Source: Streptomyces asoensis (GTDB taxonomy: Bacteria; Actinomycetota; Actinomycetes; Streptomycetales; Streptomycetaceae). Taken from it: a stretch of 64,000 nucleotides of DNA. The position numbers and the translations under genes are program-made. Location: positions 9,858,001-9,922,000 of the forward strand of contig NZ_CP049838.1 in assembly GCF_013085465.1 (NCBI RefSeq), read 5' to 3'. The notes below the pieces were generated by a model. The model saw only the letters and a list, made by a program, of their open reading frames with translations. It ran no database searches and was not told the origin of the DNA. Positions 1 through 8,647 of this stretch are shown here, piece by piece (the first letter of the stretch is position 1; each line of letters begins with the position of its first letter).

Positions 1-2
1 AT

Positions 3-164
3 CTGGCGCCCGCCCAGGTGTGCCTCGCGGTGGCGGCATCGCACACCTCGCCGGTAGTGGATGACTTCGTCACTGCGGCTCAGTCGACGGCCGAGATCAC
101 GGCAGAATGTGGAAACCATGAGATGTGGCAGCTTGGAGGCGATGCCGTCACAAGGCACGCTTGA
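3..164 (+). CDS. C-terminal end of a gene cut by the window edge, possibly LysR-type regulator
   Basis: An open frame runs from the left edge to a TGA at 162. It reads like a LysR effector-domain tail: an L-A-V-A-A-S-H-T-S-P stretch followed by V-V-D-D-F-V-T-A-A, which resembles the last strand and helix of that fold. Only about 53 codons are visible and no DNA-binding part is in the window, so the family call is a guess. Confidence 0.3.
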   Translation: MAPAQVCLAVAASHTSPVVDDFVTAAQSTAEITAECGNHEMWQLGGDAVTRHA

Positions 165-884
165 GCAGTTCGACTGACCCCCGTTCATCATGCGCTGAAG
201 AGTGAAATGGCCTGACGGAGTGGTGCTGTTGCGGCTGACCTCTGAGACGGTTCCGTTCTTCGGCCAGCAGTTGTCTGGGGCCCGGAAGCACCTGAGACCG
301 ACTGGAAGTACGTGCTGCGGACGCGGCTCACGTCGGCTGATCGCTCTGTCGTCGGAGCGGAGCCGTTCACCGACGGTCTGCCGTTCGTAGCGTCGGGAGT
401 CGGTCCCTGGGATCCAGAACCCGACAGCGGGTTTCAGCCGGACGTGTTGGCTGCCCGCCTGTTGGCCTTCGTTTCGGGCTGGCGTGGCCGAGATGGCCGG
501 CGTGAATGGTTCAGCTGGCTCGGTCCAGGAGTCAACGCCGTGCGGCCCCGCGAGGAGAGCGCCGCGGTGGAGTGGATGAGGGGGTGGCAAGTCTCCGGCT
601 CGTAGAGGTTCTGAAGCTGCGTACGAGTTCTTCGGGCGCCACCGCGTACGGACGTATGCGATCAGCCGTCTGTTCGAACCGGCGGCGCGTCAGCACCCTG
701 GGCCGAGACGACGGCCTCGAACCCCTGCAACTCTTCGAGGGTCGCCATCCTCCCCGGCGGCTTCTGCTGCGGCCTTCAACGGGCGGGCGGGGCGGCCAGT
801 TCCGTAAAGCCTGCAATGCCAGGTGCCGGGCGGCTGGTATCGCGTGCCAGCCGGCGCAGCCGCGTGACCGGTCTCCGCGCGGAC
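165..884. other. Spacer with no convincing gene
   Basis: About 700 bases hold only overlapping frames with no recognisable domain. One plus-strand frame (312-605) contains a plausible stretch with several tryptophans near its end, but it has no ribosome site and no known fold. The stretch leads into the transposase relic that follows and is probably decayed DNA. Confidence 0.5.
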
Positions 885-1253
885 TGCTGGTCGCCGCTCT
901 GCGAGCCACGGGCCGCAAGGTCCATGCGATCAACCCCTTGGCCGCCGTCCGCCATCGGGACCGCGGCAGCGTCTCCCGGGCCAAGTCCGACGCCGCTGAC
1001 ACCCGGGTAGGCCAACATTCTCCGCACCGACCGGCACGCCCATCGCCCACTGCCCGCGGACAGCGAAGCCGGGCAAGCCGTTGCCGTCCTCGCCCGCGCC
1101 CACCAGGACGTGATCTGGGATCGACAGCAGGTGGTCAACCGGCTCCGCTCCCACCTGCGCGAGTACTACCCGGCCGCCCTCACCGCCTTCCACGGATCGG
1201 GCAAGCCCGGACTCGACACACGGGCGGGCCGCCTGCGCCGCGGCATTGCCTGA
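885..1253 (+). pseudogene. IS110-family transposase, N-terminal half (broken)
   Basis: The translation contains the DEDD-domain region of IS110 transposases: an A-I-N-P-L motif followed by R-D-R-G-S-V-S and the acidic K-S-D-A-A-D motif near 990-1005. The reading frame shifts at about 1010, and the next frame continues with N-I-L-R-T-D and a helix ending L-R-E-Y-Y-P-A-A-L. It stops at 1251-1253 directly before the opposite-strand VOC gene. The first part of the protein and the middle of the gene are missing. Its C-terminal half lies at 1722-2086, so the VOC gene occupies the gap. Not functional. Confidence 0.75.
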
Positions 1254-1637
1254 CTAATTGTCGTCGCGACACAGGCAGAAGGGGTGCCCAGCAGGGTCGA
1301 AGAGCACTCGTACGTTTTCCTGCGGCTGGAACTCCGCCACGATGGCGCCCAGGGCGACCGCCTCGGCGACCGCCGAGTCCAGGTCGCCGACCTGGAAGTC
1401 GAAGTGCATCATCGGGCGCTGGTCACCGTCGGCCGGTGGCCACACCGGAGCCCGATAACCCTCCGCCTGCTGGAACACGAAGAACGGCCCTTGCGGGGAA
1501 GCGGCCACGATGGCTGTTCCCGGCTCTTCGTGCGCGATGTGCCAATCGAGGAGCTCGGCATAGAACCTCGCCAAGCCGCTGGGATCAGGCGCTTCGATCG
1601 TGGTCCCCCACCACATGCCGCCTGTTCGAGATCGCAT
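1254..1637 (-). CDS. VOC (glyoxalase/bleomycin-resistance fold) family protein
   Basis: A 127-residue protein when started at the ATG at 1637; longer upstream in-frame starts would add a basic tail outside the fold. It opens with G-T-T-I-E-A-P-D-P near residue 10, then the FYAELL helix, and later M-M-H-F-D-F-Q-V and an F-D-P-A-G-H-P-F-C strand, all typical of small single-domain VOC proteins with a beta-alpha-beta-beta-beta repeat. The substrate cannot be told from sequence; such proteins act on small metabolites or antibiotics as homodimers. It lies antisense between the two halves of an IS110 transposase relic. Confidence 0.75.
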   Translation of the reverse strand: MRSRTGGMWWGTTIEAPDPSGLARFYAELLDWHIAHEEPGTAIVAASPQGPFFVFQQAEGYRAPVWPPADGDQRPMMHFDFQVGDLDSAVAEAVALGAIVAEFQPQENVRVLFDPAGHPFCLCRDDN

Positions 1638-1721
1638 GCTTGAGCCTATCCGAGGCCCCAGACACCGATGCCACCCGGAAGCGTCGCAGTGACTCAGCCC
1701 GCGCAACACGACCGGGCACGT

Positions 1722-2086
1722 TGCCTGATGCGGCACTAGCCGAGATCGGCGACGACCGCTCCCGGTTCTCCGACGCGCGGGTGGTGAAGGCATACGCCGG
1801 CGCGGCACCCGTCACACGGGCGTCAGGCCGCAGCCACGTCGTCGGGGCCCGGACCGTCAAGCACCAACGACTGGCCAGCGTCGGCTACATGCGGGCCTTT
1901 GTCACCCTCCGCACCGACGCTCCACGCGCCCACCACGACAGGCGACGAGCCGGCGGAGAACGCCACACCGCCGCACTGCGGAACCTGTTCAACAAGCTCC
2001 TGGGCTGCCTCCTCCACTGCCTCCAGAACCGAACGACATACGACCCCGACCTAGCCTTCCCGGCCTGCTCGACCCTCGCCGCCTGA
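1722..2086 (+). pseudogene. IS110-family transposase, C-terminal half (broken)
   Basis: This is the transposase_20 domain of an IS110 element. It reads A-E-I-G-D-D-R-S-R-F, then V-K-A-Y-A-G-A-A-P-V-T-R-A-S-G and later R-N-L-F-N-K-L-L-G-C-L-H-C-L, ending at a TGA at 2084. It matches the missing C-terminal end of the relic at 885-1253, which lies in the same orientation. The middle of the transposase between the two pieces is lost and the VOC gene stands there instead. Confidence 0.75.
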
Positions 2087-2119
2087 GTACTGGCCTGACC
2101 CCTCAACGACATGAGATGT

Positions 2120-2345
2120 CTTGGACTGCTCGGCCGCCGTGTGGTCGCGGGTAGGCACCAGGGTGCCGTCCACGACGAGGACGGTGTCCTTACGGAACCG
2201 TCGACGCGGCCGAAGCGCGAGAACGGGCCCAAGATGGTCGATGACGCGGTCGGCGGCAGACTTCGATATCCAGAAGAGTGGGCCGAGCTGACGCAACGTC
2301 AAGTTCGTCCGCCAGTAGGCCGCGACCAGCAGCACTCGGTCGTGC
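2120..2345 (-). pseudogene. IS5-type transposase, N-terminal fragment
   Basis: The frame contains an A-Y-W-R-T-N-L-T-L-R-Q-L helix-turn-helix segment, then S-K-S-A-A-D-R-V-I-D-H-L-G-P and the first catalytic strand V-L-V-V-D-G-T-L-V-P-T-R-D. This is the start of a DDE transposase seen often in Streptomyces. The rest of the catalytic domain is absent, so the piece is a relic. It abuts a TetR fragment on the other strand. Confidence 0.65.
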
Positions 2346-2635
2346 TGGACGCCCTCGACGTTCCGGAAAAGGCGCGCTTCGACGCGGCCGGCACGCTCGT
2401 GAACTATGTCCTCGGTGTCGCCGCGCAGAACGCCGCGAACGCACGGCTCCGCGCAGGCAGCGACACGGACCGGGAAGCCTTCCTGAAGAACGCTGCCACG
2501 CAATGGGCGCAGCTCGATCCCGGCCGGTACCCGTTCGTGCGCGCGGCGGCGACTCGGCTGGGCGAGCACGACGACCGCGAGCAGTTCCTCGTCGGGATCG
2601 ACATTTTCCTCGCCGGTATCTCTGCCTTGGGCTAG
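2340..2635 (+). pseudogene. TetR-family regulator, C-terminal fragment
   Basis: About 97 codons resemble the ligand-binding half of a TetR_C (tetracycline-repressor-like) regulator: L-V-N-Y-V-L-G-V-A-A-Q-N-A, later Y-P-F-V-R-A-A-A and a terminal E-Q-F-L-V-G-I-D-I-F-L-A-G helix. No DNA-binding domain precedes it; the upstream DNA is transposase relic. It is therefore a decapitated gene, most likely produced by the IS insertion next to it. Confidence 0.55.
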
Positions 2636-2893
2636 GTGTTCTGCCCACAGAGGTTCGTGACAGGACGCAGTTCCAGCGGGTCCTGGAGGGTGCTCAGTGA
2701 GCGGTCGGGGCCCGGCTGTGCCATCGGGGCAATGGGGGTCGTCCGCACGGCAAAGGGCGAGACCCGGGGTGCGGCATGGGCCGTCTACCCCATCGCAACA
2801 CTGTCTCGATGAGGCGGCAGCCCGCTTCCATCACAGCCCGGGCTTGATCACTGATGTTCCCGGAAGGCCCGCAGGCTCGCGGTGGCGTACCCG

Positions 2894-3622
2894 TTACCCG
2901 TCGGCCGCGATACGGCCGAGCCATTCGTTGAGCAGGTGCTGCTCTGCGCTGCTCAGGGCTGTCTGTTCGGGCAGTGCGGCGCGCAGGGCCCGGGCCGCAC
3001 CGGCCGCGCCCGGGTCCTGTACGTCGGGCTTCTGGTTGGTGACGGCGGTGACCATGGCCTCTCGCAGAGACGTGAGCAGGGTCGGGTCGCGTTGATCGTC
3101 GGACATCGACAGCCAGGTGAGCACGGCCCCCCGCGCGGTCGCGTGGATGATCGCGGCCGCGAGGTGCTCCTCGACGCGTAGCCAGCCGGCCGCGGCGAGA
3201 CGGCGAATGCGGCCAAGCAGAATCTCCATGCCTGCCTGGAAAGCGGCAGAGGTCGTGCCGCGCCTGGGCTCGCCGTACATCATCGCGTACAGCGCGGGGT
3301 TCGCGAGCCCGAACTCGACGGCAAGGTCCCAGCCGGCGCGCAGGTCCTCGAGCGGGTCGCTGGGGTTGGGCTCGGCGTGCTTGGCCGCCAGGAACGTGGC
3401 GTAGCCGTGCTCGGCCACCGCATCGAGCAGTGCGTCCATGTCAGCGAAGTGGCGATAGATCGCCGGGGGCTGCAAACCGGCCGCCGCTGCGACCGCACGG
3501 GTGGTGACCGCTTCGCGGCCCTCGCGCCCCAGCAGGTCCGCGGCGGCCTCGATCACGCGGCGGCGGGTGAGCTCGCGCCCGCCGGGGCCGGGGGTGACGT
3601 CGTCCTTTGTTCCTCGAGGCAT
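2894..3622 (-). CDS. TetR/AcrR-family transcriptional regulator
   Basis: 242 residues from the ATG at 3622. A basic N-terminus (R-E-L-T-R-R-R-V-I-E-A-A) leads to the TetR helix-turn-helix at residues 30-65, with V-T-T-R-A-V-A-A-A-A-G as the recognition region and A-I-Y-R-H-F-A-D as the classic closing motif. The C-terminal half is a helical ligand-binding domain of unknown specificity. It is divergent from the amidohydrolase gene at 3881, with two operator-like repeats just upstream of its own start, so it probably represses itself and the amidohydrolase. Earlier in-frame starts would run into the operator and neighbouring gene and are unlikely. Confidence 0.85.
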   Translation of the reverse strand: MPRGTKDDVTPGPGGRELTRRRVIEAAADLLGREGREAVTTRAVAAAAGLQPPAIYRHFADMDALLDAVAEHGYATFLAAKHAEPNPSDPLEDLRAGWDLAVEFGLANPALYAMMYGEPRRGTTSAAFQAGMEILLGRIRRLAAAGWLRVEEHLAAAIIHATARGAVLTWLSMSDDQRDPTLLTSLREAMVTAVTNQKPDVQDPGAAGAARALRAALPEQTALSSAEQHLLNEWLGRIAADG

Positions 3623-3624
3623 GA

Positions 3625-3671
3625 ATCGATGATACCGCGGCGATGGATCGGTGCCAGTATCAATGATACCG
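3625..3671. promoter_or_regulatory. Likely TetR operator, two related repeats
   Basis: A perfect palindrome GTATC-AAT-GATAC lies at 3657-3669. A second, imperfect copy (GAATCGATGATAC) lies at 3624-3636, touching the start codon of the TetR gene. The repeats share the core TCRATGATACCG and are 33 bases apart, about three helical turns. This fits binding of two repressor dimers in the divergent promoter region. Confidence 0.6.
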
Positions 3672-3880
3672 TTTAGGTGTTGCCGATGGAATCCATCGAA
3701 TGGGCGCCGCTTGGCGCCCCAAGCCGGCGAGCAGTCCGGGCCACGGATTCGGCGAACACCGGCGTACGCGGCAGCACGTACCGCGAGTCGTCTCGGCAAG
3801 GCCCCAGGCCCGGAGGGCATCGGCCGTCCGTGCCCGCCCGCGCTTGCCGCGAAAGACACCACTGACAACAGGAGTACGCA

Positions 3881-4933
3881 ATGCCGGACAAGATCAAGAT
3901 CGTGGCTCTCGAGGAACACGTCGCCCTGCCTGGGCTGCTCGACGCGTGGGCCAAGGCGGGGGTGCCGCAGATTCCGCAGCTCGGGTTCGGCGACGAGCCG
4001 TTCGCCCGGCGGTTGCGGGACTTCGGCGAGCAGCGCCTGGCCGACATGGACGACCAGGGCATCGACGTCGCGGTCCTGTCCCTGGCCTCGCCGGGCGTGC
4101 AGAACCTCAGCGCCGCAGACGCCGTCGTCGCGGCCCGCGAGGCCAACGACACGCTGGCCGACATCGTCGCCGGGCGGCCCGACCGCTTCCAAGCCTTCGC
4201 CGCCATCCCCACCGCGGCGCCCGAGGCCGCCGCGGCCGAACTGGAGCGCGCGGTCACCCAGCTCGGGTTCCCCGGCGCGATGCTCTATGGGCGCACCGGC
4301 GACAAGCTCGCCGACGCCCCGGAGTTCGACGACCTCTACGCGGCCGCCGCGGGACTGGGAGTTCCCCTGCACTTCCACCCGCAGACCCCTGTCAAGCCGG
4401 TCCTCGACGCGTACTACTCAGGCTTCGACGACGGAGTCGGGATGGCGCGCAGTACGGGCATGGGGCTCGCGACGGCGGGGCTGGGCTGGTACTTCGACCT
4501 GGGCATCCAGTACCTGCGGATGATCTTCTCCGGGGTGTTCGACCGGCACCTCGAGTTGCAGGTGATCGCCGGACACTGGGGCGAGGTCGTCCTGTTCTAT
4601 TTGGACCACACCGGGATCATGGCGCACAACGCGAAGCTGGAACGCCCGCTGGCCGACTACTTCACGCAGAACTTCTGGGTGTGCGGCAGCGGCACGGTCA
4701 GCGAGCGCTACATGCGGTGGACCTCGGAGGTCGTCGGGACCGAGCGAATGATGTACTCCACCGACTACCCCTACACATTCGGGACCCGGCCCGGCGGATT
4801 CCCCTTCCTCGACACCGCCAACGGGGTCGCCCGCTCGTTCCTCGAGCAAGCGCCGTTCAGCCACGAGGAAAAGGCCGCCATCGGATCCGGCAACTGGGAG
4901 AAGCTAACCGGGCACGTCACGGCCAACCGCTGA
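3881..4933 (+). CDS. Amidohydrolase-family protein, possible aromatic-acid decarboxylase
   Basis: 350 residues, a usual length for the amidohydrolase_2 / ACMSD-like family, which includes gamma-resorcylate and 2,3-dihydroxybenzoate decarboxylases. It starts with the A-L-E-E-H motif (E11-E12-H13), has H164/H166 in P-L-H-F-H-P, H232 in A-G-H-W-G-E and D295 in S-T-D-Y-P, which match the metal ligands and catalytic residues of a TIM-barrel hydrolase. The ATG at 3881 follows an AGGAG site. The divergent TetR gene probably controls it. Decarboxylase or hydrolase activity on an aromatic acid is inferred; the substrate is unknown. Confidence 0.8.
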   Translation: MPDKIKIVALEEHVALPGLLDAWAKAGVPQIPQLGFGDEPFARRLRDFGEQRLADMDDQGIDVAVLSLASPGVQNLSAADAVVAAREANDTLADIVAGRPDRFQAFAAIPTAAPEAAAAELERAVTQLGFPGAMLYGRTGDKLADAPEFDDLYAAAAGLGVPLHFHPQTPVKPVLDAYYSGFDDGVGMARSTGMGLATAGLGWYFDLGIQYLRMIFSGVFDRHLELQVIAGHWGEVVLFYLDHTGIMAHNAKLERPLADYFTQNFWVCGSGTVSERYMRWTSEVVGTERMMYSTDYPYTFGTRPGGFPFLDTANGVARSFLEQAPFSHEEKAAIGSGNWEKLTGHVTANR

Positions 4934-4960
4934 CCACAGCGATCGGCTGGATGTTGCGGG

Positions 4961-5926
4961 TCAGGACGTTGGTGACGGCGCATAGTGGTGGGCAAGACTG
5001 GTGGCGAGGTCGCGGAGGTGAGCCCTGGCTTCGGTGGGGCCGTGCACAGTGATGGCACTCCCGAACGGCAGTAGTGCTCGCACGTCCTCCAGATGCAGGA
5101 AGCGGATCGTTACCTTGCGGCCAGTGGCGGAGTCTTCGTGGTCGTCCGGGACGAGTCGTAGGCCAAAGATCCGTTGCGCTCGCTCGATCTGGGCCTGGTC
5201 GATGGTGGCGCTGACCTCTATCGCGTGGTTGTGCTCCCACTGATCAATGAGCGCGGCAGCGACGGTGGCCAGGGTCTGACTCTCGCGGATCCGTCGTGGC
5301 TGGTCGACTTCTTTCCACGTCGTGATCCGTTCGAGTCGGTACATCCGTGGCACTCGGGCACGGTCGGCGACGAGATACCAGATGCCGGCCTTGGCGAACA
5401 GCCCGTAGGGATCCACGACCAGGTCGCGTGGGCATGACTCGCGTGGGCTGTCGTACTCGATCCGTAGCCGGCGACCTCGCCGCACTGCGCCGATCAGCGA
5501 AGCCGGAGTCGTGCCGCAAGCTCGTGCCTGACGCCAGGGACGGCTGTCCACGTGCACTACGTCGGTGAGCGGCAAGAGCTCATGAACTCGACGTGGATGT
5601 GTAGCGACGATCTTGGAGAGCGCGCGCCGGCTTTCGACCGATGCGTTGAGCTCCGCACGTTGCTTCTCATCCAGCCCGGTGAGCGACAGATGATCACGCT
5701 CGCCCGGTGTGAGTCGCGTGAGGTCGAGCCCGGACCCGGGCAGCATGGCCACGCCTCCGAGGCGGCCCCGGTGTGCAGTCACCGGCAGACCGGCGTCGCG
5801 GAGCCAGTTCAGGTCTCGGGTGATGGTTCGAAGGGACACTCCGAGCGCTGAGGCAAGTTCCTGTGTGGTCACGGCATCCCTCGATTTGAGGAGCAGCATC
5901 AGGGTGAAGAAGCGATCTGGGGTCAC
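4961..5926 (-). CDS. WYL-domain (YafY-type) transcriptional regulator
   Basis: 321 residues. Residues 1-60 form a winged HTH of the HTH_11 type (V-T-T-Q-E-L-A-S-A-L-G-V-S, then T-I-T-R-D-L-N-W-L). The WYL domain lies at about 140-230, with the signature G-I-W-Y-L-V-A, followed by a C-terminal extension (WCX) to the end. Such regulators sense small ligands or nucleic-acid-related signals. The gene is divergent from a VOC gene at 6019 (92-base spacer), a common pairing in actinomycetes, and is likely to control it. It ends 27 bases from the convergent amidohydrolase. Confidence 0.85.
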   Translation of the reverse strand: MTPDRFFTLMLLLKSRDAVTTQELASALGVSLRTITRDLNWLRDAGLPVTAHRGRLGGVAMLPGSGLDLTRLTPGERDHLSLTGLDEKQRAELNASVESRRALSKIVATHPRRVHELLPLTDVVHVDSRPWRQARACGTTPASLIGAVRRGRRLRIEYDSPRESCPRDLVVDPYGLFAKAGIWYLVADRARVPRMYRLERITTWKEVDQPRRIRESQTLATVAAALIDQWEHNHAIEVSATIDQAQIERAQRIFGLRLVPDDHEDSATGRKVTIRFLHLEDVRALLPFGSAITVHGPTEARAHLRDLATSLAHHYAPSPTS

Positions 5927-6018
5927 ACACCAATTTTTTCAGGAATTGCGACACGATGCGGCGCATATCCCGGTCAGGCTGGTGGACGCGTACCTACCAC
6001 CTGGGAGAAGGAACAACC

Positions 6019-6384
6019 ATGACCACATCCGTCGTGTCCATCGTCTACGTGAACGACGCTCCCGCCGCAGCTCGTTTCTACGGCGACCTCCTCGGCATGA
6101 GCCCCTCGGTCGAGACTTCGGGATACATCACCTTCGACCTCGGGCCGGGCGCTGACCTCGCTCTGTGGTCTGGCCAGTTCGAGGATCTGTCACCGGACGT
6201 CCCGCGCACCAGCGAGGTGTGCCTGGCCATCGACGGTGGACCCGACGAGCTCAACGCGACCTTTAGGCAGTGGAATTCCAAGGGGGTCACGATCCTGCGC
6301 GAGCCTCATGATGAGGGGTTCGGGCTGACCTTCCTCGCAGCCGATCCTGACGGGAACCGTATTCGTGTCGCACCGCAGGACTGA
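6019..6384 (+). CDS. VOC (glyoxalase-fold) family protein
   Basis: 121 residues from the ATG at 6019, which has a strong GGAGAAGGA site. It begins S-V-V-S-I-V-Y-V-N-D-A, continues with A-A-R-F-Y-G-D-L-L-G-M and ends with A-A-D-P-D-G-N-R-I-R-V, the standard motifs of a one-domain VOC protein. The substrate is unknown. Divergent from the WYL regulator, which probably regulates it. A GC-rich hairpin follows 13 bases after the stop. Confidence 0.8.
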   Translation: MTTSVVSIVYVNDAPAAARFYGDLLGMSPSVETSGYITFDLGPGADLALWSGQFEDLSPDVPRTSEVCLAIDGGPDELNATFRQWNSKGVTILREPHDEGFGLTFLAADPDGNRIRVAPQD

Positions 6385-6397
6385 AAGGCCGCAATGC

Positions 6398-6429
6398 GGC
6401 AGGCGCGCACGACAGGTGTCGCGCCTGCC
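6398..6429 (+). terminator. Hairpin after the VOC gene
   Basis: A 10-bp perfect inverted repeat (GGCAGGCGCG / CGCGCCTGCC) with a 12-base loop lies just after the VOC stop codon. There is no T-tract, as is usual for Streptomyces terminators. Confidence 0.6.
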
Positions 6430-6455
6430 GTCGTCTGACTTCGAGAGGACGACGA

Positions 6456-6887
6456 GTGCCCCACGCGATGCGCCCCTGAGCGTCGAGGGCCGTAGGTGGC
6501 TCGTGAAGCGGTGCCAGACACGTCCCGTCGCCCACGTCGCCACTGAGATGGGCATCTCTCGCGCATGCGCCGGCAAGTGGGTAAATCGCTGGCGGCTACA
6601 CGGTGACGCGGGATTGCAAGACCGGCCGTCGAGTCCGCACCGGAGTCCGAACACGACTCCAGCATGGGTCATCGAGCAGATCGACTCCTGGCGCCGCGAG
6701 CACAAGTGGTCCGCGCAACGGATCACCGACGAACTTGTGAGTATCGCTTCTGTGATCAACCGGCGAACTGTCAGCCGACACCTGACCCGGCTCGGCCTCG
6801 GCGAACGCCGCTTCATCGACCCAGGCGGTGAGAACAACCGGAAGCCGGGGAAGATCATCGCCCGCTGGCACGGACACACAGTAGGGG
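6456..6887 (+). pseudogene. IS481-family transposase, N-terminal fragment
   Basis: The frame reads D-A-P-L-S-V-E-G-R-R-W-L-V, A-T-E-M-G-I-S-R-A-C-A-G-K-W-V-N-R-W (HTH), K-W-S-A-Q-R-I and R-T-V-S-R-H-L-T-R-L-G-L, as in IS481 transposases. The natural start V-P-H at GTG 6456 has a ribosome site but is out of frame with the rest by one base. The homology stops near 6887, before the DDE catalytic domain. Both defects make it a dead relic. Confidence 0.7.
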
Positions 6888-7218
6888 AGCCCCCTGTCTG
6901 CCCCACCACCGGGCAACTCGCGGCCCGGTACCTCGCGCGCTGCGGCTGGCCCCTGACGACCGCGAATCGAGCGACGCGCTCGCCCGGCGCGGTCACAACG
7001 TCTCCGCCGCACAGTTGGAGCGGGACATGCAGGACCATGCCGCGTTTGTCCGCGCCTCCGGAGACCTGCGGACCATCCACCGCCCAGCGGGCTCGCCGCA
7101 CGGTCGCCGGGCTGTGGTGCTGCCTTCTGTAGGCACTGGTCGGCAGTCTTGTTTCAAAGGCAAAAGGTAGGGAACCGGCACAATAGAAATATATGGTGCA
7201 CCCGTGAGGGGGTTGCTC
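6888..7218. other. Junction DNA without a clear gene
   Basis: After the IS481 relic, a plus-strand open stretch to about 7165 codes for a hydrophilic segment (it includes L-A-R-R-G-H-N-V-S-A-A-Q-L) without a start codon. It may be the tail of a gene that lost its beginning. I do not recognise it. Confidence 0.3.
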
Positions 7219-7776
7219 ATGTCGACAGGGACACTTCTGGCAATCATCGTTGCCGTCGTGGTGGTGATCGCCCTAATAGTCGTCGCGGTTTCGCTCCTCA
7301 GGCGCCGCCGGAAGCTGCGTGAGCGCTTCGGCCCGGAGTACACGCGCACGGTGGAGGACGCCGACAGCCGCATGGCCGGCGAGCGGGAGCTCCGTGCCCG
7401 TGAGAAGCGGCATGACGCACTGGACATCAAGCCGCTGGACAGCAGTGTCAGGGATCGGTACACCCGGGACTGGACCACTGTGCAGGACGAGTTCGTGGAC
7501 CGCCCGGAAGACGCTGTGCACGACGCTGACCGCTTGGTGACCTCTCTGATGCACGAGCGCGGCTACCCGACCCAGGACTTCGAGCAACAGCTCAAGGACC
7601 TCTCGGTCGAGCACGGCCGCACACTCGAGCACTACCGGGCCGCCCACGATGTTGACGCGCTCAGCACCCGCCACGAGGCGACCACCGAACAGTTGCGGGG
7701 CGCCATGGTGCATTACCGCGCCCTGTTCGACGAGCTGCTCGCCGACGGCGGACAACCCCGCCACGCCCGGGCCTGA
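7219..7776 (+). CDS. Membrane-anchored conserved protein of unknown function
   Basis: 185 residues from the ATG at 7219, chosen for the GAGGGGG site six bases upstream; a GTG at 7204 would add five residues. One membrane helix (residues 6-28, almost all I/V/A/L) is followed by a positively charged R-R-R-R-K segment, so the bulk is probably cytoplasmic. The soluble part carries the signature W-T-T-V-Q-D-E-F-V-D-R-P-E-D-A-V near residues 92-107, shared with the next gene. This family recurs in actinomycetes, often near stress genes, but has no known function. Confidence 0.75.
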   Translation: MSTGTLLAIIVAVVVVIALIVVAVSLLRRRRKLRERFGPEYTRTVEDADSRMAGERELRAREKRHDALDIKPLDSSVRDRYTRDWTTVQDEFVDRPEDAVHDADRLVTSLMHERGYPTQDFEQQLKDLSVEHGRTLEHYRAAHDVDALSTRHEATTEQLRGAMVHYRALFDELLADGGQPRHARA

Positions 7777-7842
7777 ACGGCTCGGCGAACAGCCCGCCAC
7801 CTGCACCGGGACGCCGCCCAGGCGTCCGGGAACGGAGGAGAC

Positions 7843-8352
7843 ATGCGACGCGAAGACACACCGGGCACCGCCGCCGCGAGCGGCCTGTCCACCGACGACC
7901 TCGCCCGGCCGCGCGACCGGTCCACGCAGGAGGGCGCGCCCGGCCCGCAAGCCGATGTACCGACCTTCCCCGGTGAAAGCACGGCCACGCCGAGCAAGCC
8001 GGCTGAAGAGGAGCCCGTGGAAGCCGCCGCAGCAGGCACTCCAGCCCAGACCACGGGCCAGGACGCCCAAGGCGAGGACGACGTCCCGCAGCTCCTCACC
8101 ACAGAGGACGAGGAAGGGTTCCGCACCCGCTGGCAGGAGGTGCAGGACAGGTTTGTGGACGACCCGCGCGACGCCGTGCACACCGCCGACGCCCTCGTCG
8201 CCGACGTGATGCAGAGGCTGGCCGCCACATTCGCCGACCACAAACAAGAACTCGAAGGACAGTGGAACAGGGGCGAACAGGCCGACACCGAAGACCTGCG
8301 CCAGGCACTGCGCCACTACCGTTCCTTCTTCAACCGCCTGCTGGTCACCTGA
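7843..8352 (+). CDS. Conserved soluble protein related to its upstream neighbour
   Basis: 169 residues from the ATG at 7843, with a GGAGGAG ribosome site. Residues 1-80 are disordered and rich in A, P, T and E. The C-terminal half repeats the neighbour's signature: W-Q-E-V-Q-D-R-F-V-D-D-P-R-D-A-V-H, then A-D-A-L-V-A-D-V-M and L-R-H-Y-R-S-F-F-N-R-L-L. It lacks a membrane helix. The 66-base spacer suggests one operon. The shared half points to an old duplication in which one copy kept a membrane anchor and the other gained a flexible N-terminus. Function unknown. Confidence 0.7.
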   Translation: MRREDTPGTAAASGLSTDDLARPRDRSTQEGAPGPQADVPTFPGESTATPSKPAEEEPVEAAAAGTPAQTTGQDAQGEDDVPQLLTTEDEEGFRTRWQEVQDRFVDDPRDAVHTADALVADVMQRLAATFADHKQELEGQWNRGEQADTEDLRQALRHYRSFFNRLLVT

Positions 8353-8489
8353 CACAACACGGCGGCACGGCGACAGAGGACCGGACTGCACACACCCAAT
8401 CCGCCCTGCTCATCCGGCCGCGGCAACCACAACGGACCGAGCGCCGCCCAGGACCAGCTGGCACCACAACCAAGCGATGATCGGCATGG

Positions 8490-8640
8490 TCAAGCTCGAT
8501 CCGCACGACGCGGAGAGTCCGGGGCACGTTCGTCCGGATGTCGCATGACGCTGCCCTGACTGACCACAGCCTCAAGGAGATCCTCGCTGTCGCCTCGGCG
8601 GATCGGCTCCATCACAAGCCTCTGGGTAGACAGAACGGGT
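8490..8640 (-). pseudogene. GNAT acetyltransferase, N-terminal fragment
   Basis: The frame reads S-T-Q-R-L-V-M-E-P-I-R-R-G-D-S-E-D-L-L and V-M-R-H, the usual opening of RimJ/RimL-type N-acetyltransferases. The acetyl-CoA-binding part is missing and replaced by unrelated sequence, so this is a relic about 40 codons long. The large inverted repeat begins only a few bases upstream of it. Confidence 0.5.
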
Positions 8641-8647
8641 CCACTTA

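Noticed and set aside
506..2086. A single 526-codon open frame on the plus strand
   Set aside because: Only parts of it match IS110 transposase; the centre is antisense to the VOC gene and the frame is an effect of high GC.
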